Shown here piece by piece: positions 62,151-64,000 of a stretch of 64,000 nt of DNA (position 1 is its first letter; every line of letters begins with the position of its first letter). The stretch covers positions 248,001 through 312,000 of the forward strand of contig BROG01000537.1 of NCBI GenBank assembly GCA_030159075.1, in the 5' to 3' direction. Under the pieces are notes generated by a model. The model saw only the letters and a program-made list of their open reading frames with translations. It was not told the origin of the DNA and did no database searches. This DNA comes from Atrina japonica (Eukaryota; Mollusca; Bivalvia; Pterioida; Pinnidae). The position numbers were made by a program, and so were the translations under genes.

Positions 62151-62738
62151 CTGATCACAAATATCTGTAAACACATATATGTATGACAAGTACATATTTC
62201 TGTACTGTAGTATCATCTCTGAACAATATATTTGAGTTTAAGAAATTGTTACGAATAATGATTGGATTCATCAAGGAAAAACATTGCTGAACATTTGATC
62301 ATAAGATTTAATGACTCAGATGATCTTAGATATTGATATATATTTACACTTGTTAGGTGACCCAATCTCAAAAAAAAAAAAATAATAAAAACTTACACTA
62401 TACGAATTCCACTGAACATCAAACATGTGAAATACTTGTAATGTTAAAGGTGTGCAGTAACAGACAAACAAACAGACCAAACAATGTGATCAGGTATATG
62501 AAGCATGTATCTCTAAAAAGTGCAGTATACAGGTCAAGATATATACAGACCACAAGAAGCTGATGGGTCTAAATGTCCTCTTTAATAGAAACTTTTCCTC
62601 TGCATTTATTCCATTATTGTAACTGAATAAACTACTTTCTAATCTAATTTTTCATTTATGGATTGAACAAATTAAAATACCCCCTCTCTCTATCTCCAAA
62701 AAAAAAAAAAGACAAATAAGGCCAAAAAAAAATATATA

Positions 62739-63238
62739 CTAGGTTCTCAGGCCCCGCCACATCCCTAAAAACACTCCCGCGTCGACGATTTTTATTTTCG
62801 TCAAAATCCGGAATTTTTTCATATCCGGTCCGATATTGATTTTGTGTTTAGGAATAACTTAACGGAGTCGTCTGTGCGCTTGACGAACATAAAAAAGTTA
62901 CGTTTCTATTGAGGCTGTTACTTAACATTGACTAGACATCGAGCGAAATGTCTTTAATTTTCTTGCCAAATCTCACATACGAGCAAAGTTTTGATGCCAT
63001 GGTGCATCATATTTAAAACTCATACCAAGAGTTCTTCATCTTGATAATACACATTTGTGCCCTGGAAGGGTAAGCAGATCATGATTGATAAGATATATCT
63101 AGACAGCTGAAGCAGTGGATTTGATGAAATTTCTCGAAAAAAAGAAAGACAACTTTCTTCTTCTGAAAAAAAAAAAAAAAAAAAAAAAAAAGCCTCCCTC
63201 CCTCATCCATATTTTTAAAAAGTGGCCTGAGAACCTAG
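62739..63238. mobile_element. 500-bp MITE, 15-bp perfect TIRs
   Basis: ctaggttctcaggcc (62739-62753) is inverted exactly at 63224-63238. The interior has no frame longer than chance, a poly-A run near 63167-63191 and inverted-looking atatccgg/ccggaat pieces. The superfamily is undetermined. It lies 240 bp from the next-to-last exon of the Pro-rich gene, in its intron. Confidence 0.75.
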
Positions 63239-63479
63239 GCATTTTTTTTGTATGGCCTAAATTATTAATTATGTTGCTGTTTTGTTGTTTGTCGCCAATG
63301 TTAATCCATCCATTGGATCATAAATATATAATTACAAATTTATATATCAAGTGTATATCTAATCCTGATCCTATTTGAATATATTTCAAACATTTTTTAA
63401 ATTCAAATTTTCAAATTTAAAAAATGAGGAAAAAAGTACTTATCACCAAATATACTTTAACAAGGTAATAAAAGGCTAC

Positions 63480-63643
63480 CTTGGATGCTGGTTAATCTGT
63501 GGCACTTTAATCCCTGCACTCTGAGGTTGTTTGAGCAGAGGGGGAGGGGCTAAAGAGGGAGAGGAGGTAGTTGGTGGGGTAGCAGTTGTTGATTGGTTTG
63601 TGTCCTTTGATGCTGGTTCCTCCTCTTTAGTATCAATCTCCAT
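63480..63643 (-). CDS. Pro/Ser/Thr-rich protein, next-to-last exon
   Basis: On the minus strand, acceptor ttccttattag (AG at 63645-63644) and donor ccaag|gtagcc (GT at 63479-63478) bound 164 nt. The frame reads MEIDTKEEEPASKDTNQSTT, a Pro/Ser/Thr stretch (TPPTTSSPSLAPPPLLKQPQ), then IKVPQINQHPR. The Met directly after the acceptor may be internal, since coding exons upstream would lie beyond the window. The in-frame join to the last exon across 5.2 kb supports both. The acidic then Pro-rich composition suggests a disordered tail of a nuclear protein, but no domain is visible. Confidence 0.6.
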
Positions 63644-64000
63644 CTAATAAGGAAATAAAAATGTTTGCTACAAATAATCCGTTTGGCTATAGTGTGATAT
63701 AATACTTTGATATATCTAAAGCTTCATGAACTTGATAAAGACTTCAGCAAAAACAATCAATTTGACTGTACACTAGGTTGGATTGTATCTATGGATCCAG
63801 AAATTGCCAACAATAGAGAGTTTAGAAGTCATTATATGTTACTTAAATACTAAAATAGTCAGGTATTTAATAATCAAAACAAAATGGCTAGATATTGTAA
63901 AAAGGGCGTGTCAACATTAGGTGAGTATCATTCTGGTCCCTATTATATTTCTGATCTTAGCACTGCTTATCAACTTTGTCAGGTGAAACATGTTGATGAG
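63644..64000. other. Upstream intron of the Pro-rich gene
   Basis: No further exon was recognised in the last 357 bp. If the gene model holds, this is intron on the minus strand. Confidence 0.4.

Overview
The window looks like nuclear DNA of a lophotrochozoan animal, most likely a bivalve mollusc. It is AT-rich, gene-poor and full of microsatellites and minisatellites. It has metazoan GT-AG introns, a ciliary TOG-domain gene, an extracellular VWA/TSP1/LamG gene, and transposon relics (hAT, pogo-like MITEs, non-LTR and Penelope-like fragments) of the kind common in molluscs. The species call is inference. Most small open frames here are chance or lie in repeats.

Layout. (1) About 0-23.9 kb, apparently the first intron of a minus-strand TOGARAM1 (crescerin) gene. 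It holds a 35-bp satellite (about 3.65-6.77 kb) whose left edge is interleaved with unique DNA, composite tandem repeats (7.7-9.4 kb) and an interspersed element (11-12.3 kb). It also holds a 5.6-kb hAT-type element with about 476-bp inverted ends (15,253-20,877), which carries a frameshifted transposase, a nested smaller hAT, and a well-formed type III hammerhead ribozyme 3' of the transposase. (2) 23,913-25,835 (-): the large first coding exon of TOGARAM1, 641 codons with two TOG domains, followed upstream by a plausible promoter. (3) 26-35.6 kb: retroelement fragments, a 775-bp direct duplication and a Penelope-type fragment; no gene seen. (4) 35,626-47,855 (+): an eleven-coding-exon gene that joins in frame throughout. 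It encodes about 702 residues: signal peptide, VWA-like domain, four TSP1 repeats, a Cys-rich linker and a C-terminal LamG/concanavalin-like domain. Exons 2-7 are all phase 1-1. Its introns hold a minisatellite derived from an exon end plus splice donor, insertions that split that array, and repeats carrying hammerhead motifs. (5) 48.5-53.4 kb: 55-bp and 62-bp minisatellites, a decayed non-LTR retrotransposon and three minus-strand copies of the hammerhead repeat. (6) 53.4-63.6 kb (-): the last two coding exons of an unidentified Pro/Gln-rich protein, joined in frame across a 5.2-kb intron full of repeats, possibly with a very long 3' UTR.

The two protein-domain genes have no evident functional link: one acts on ciliary microtubules, the other is secreted. 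The most distinctive content is RNA and repeat biology: two structural classes of hammerhead ribozyme, an exon-derived minisatellite, and a satellite interleaved with a second sequence that also occurs cleanly at 21.05-21.44 kb. All ribozyme and gene models rest on hand reading and on splice-phase consistency. No database search or folding was run.
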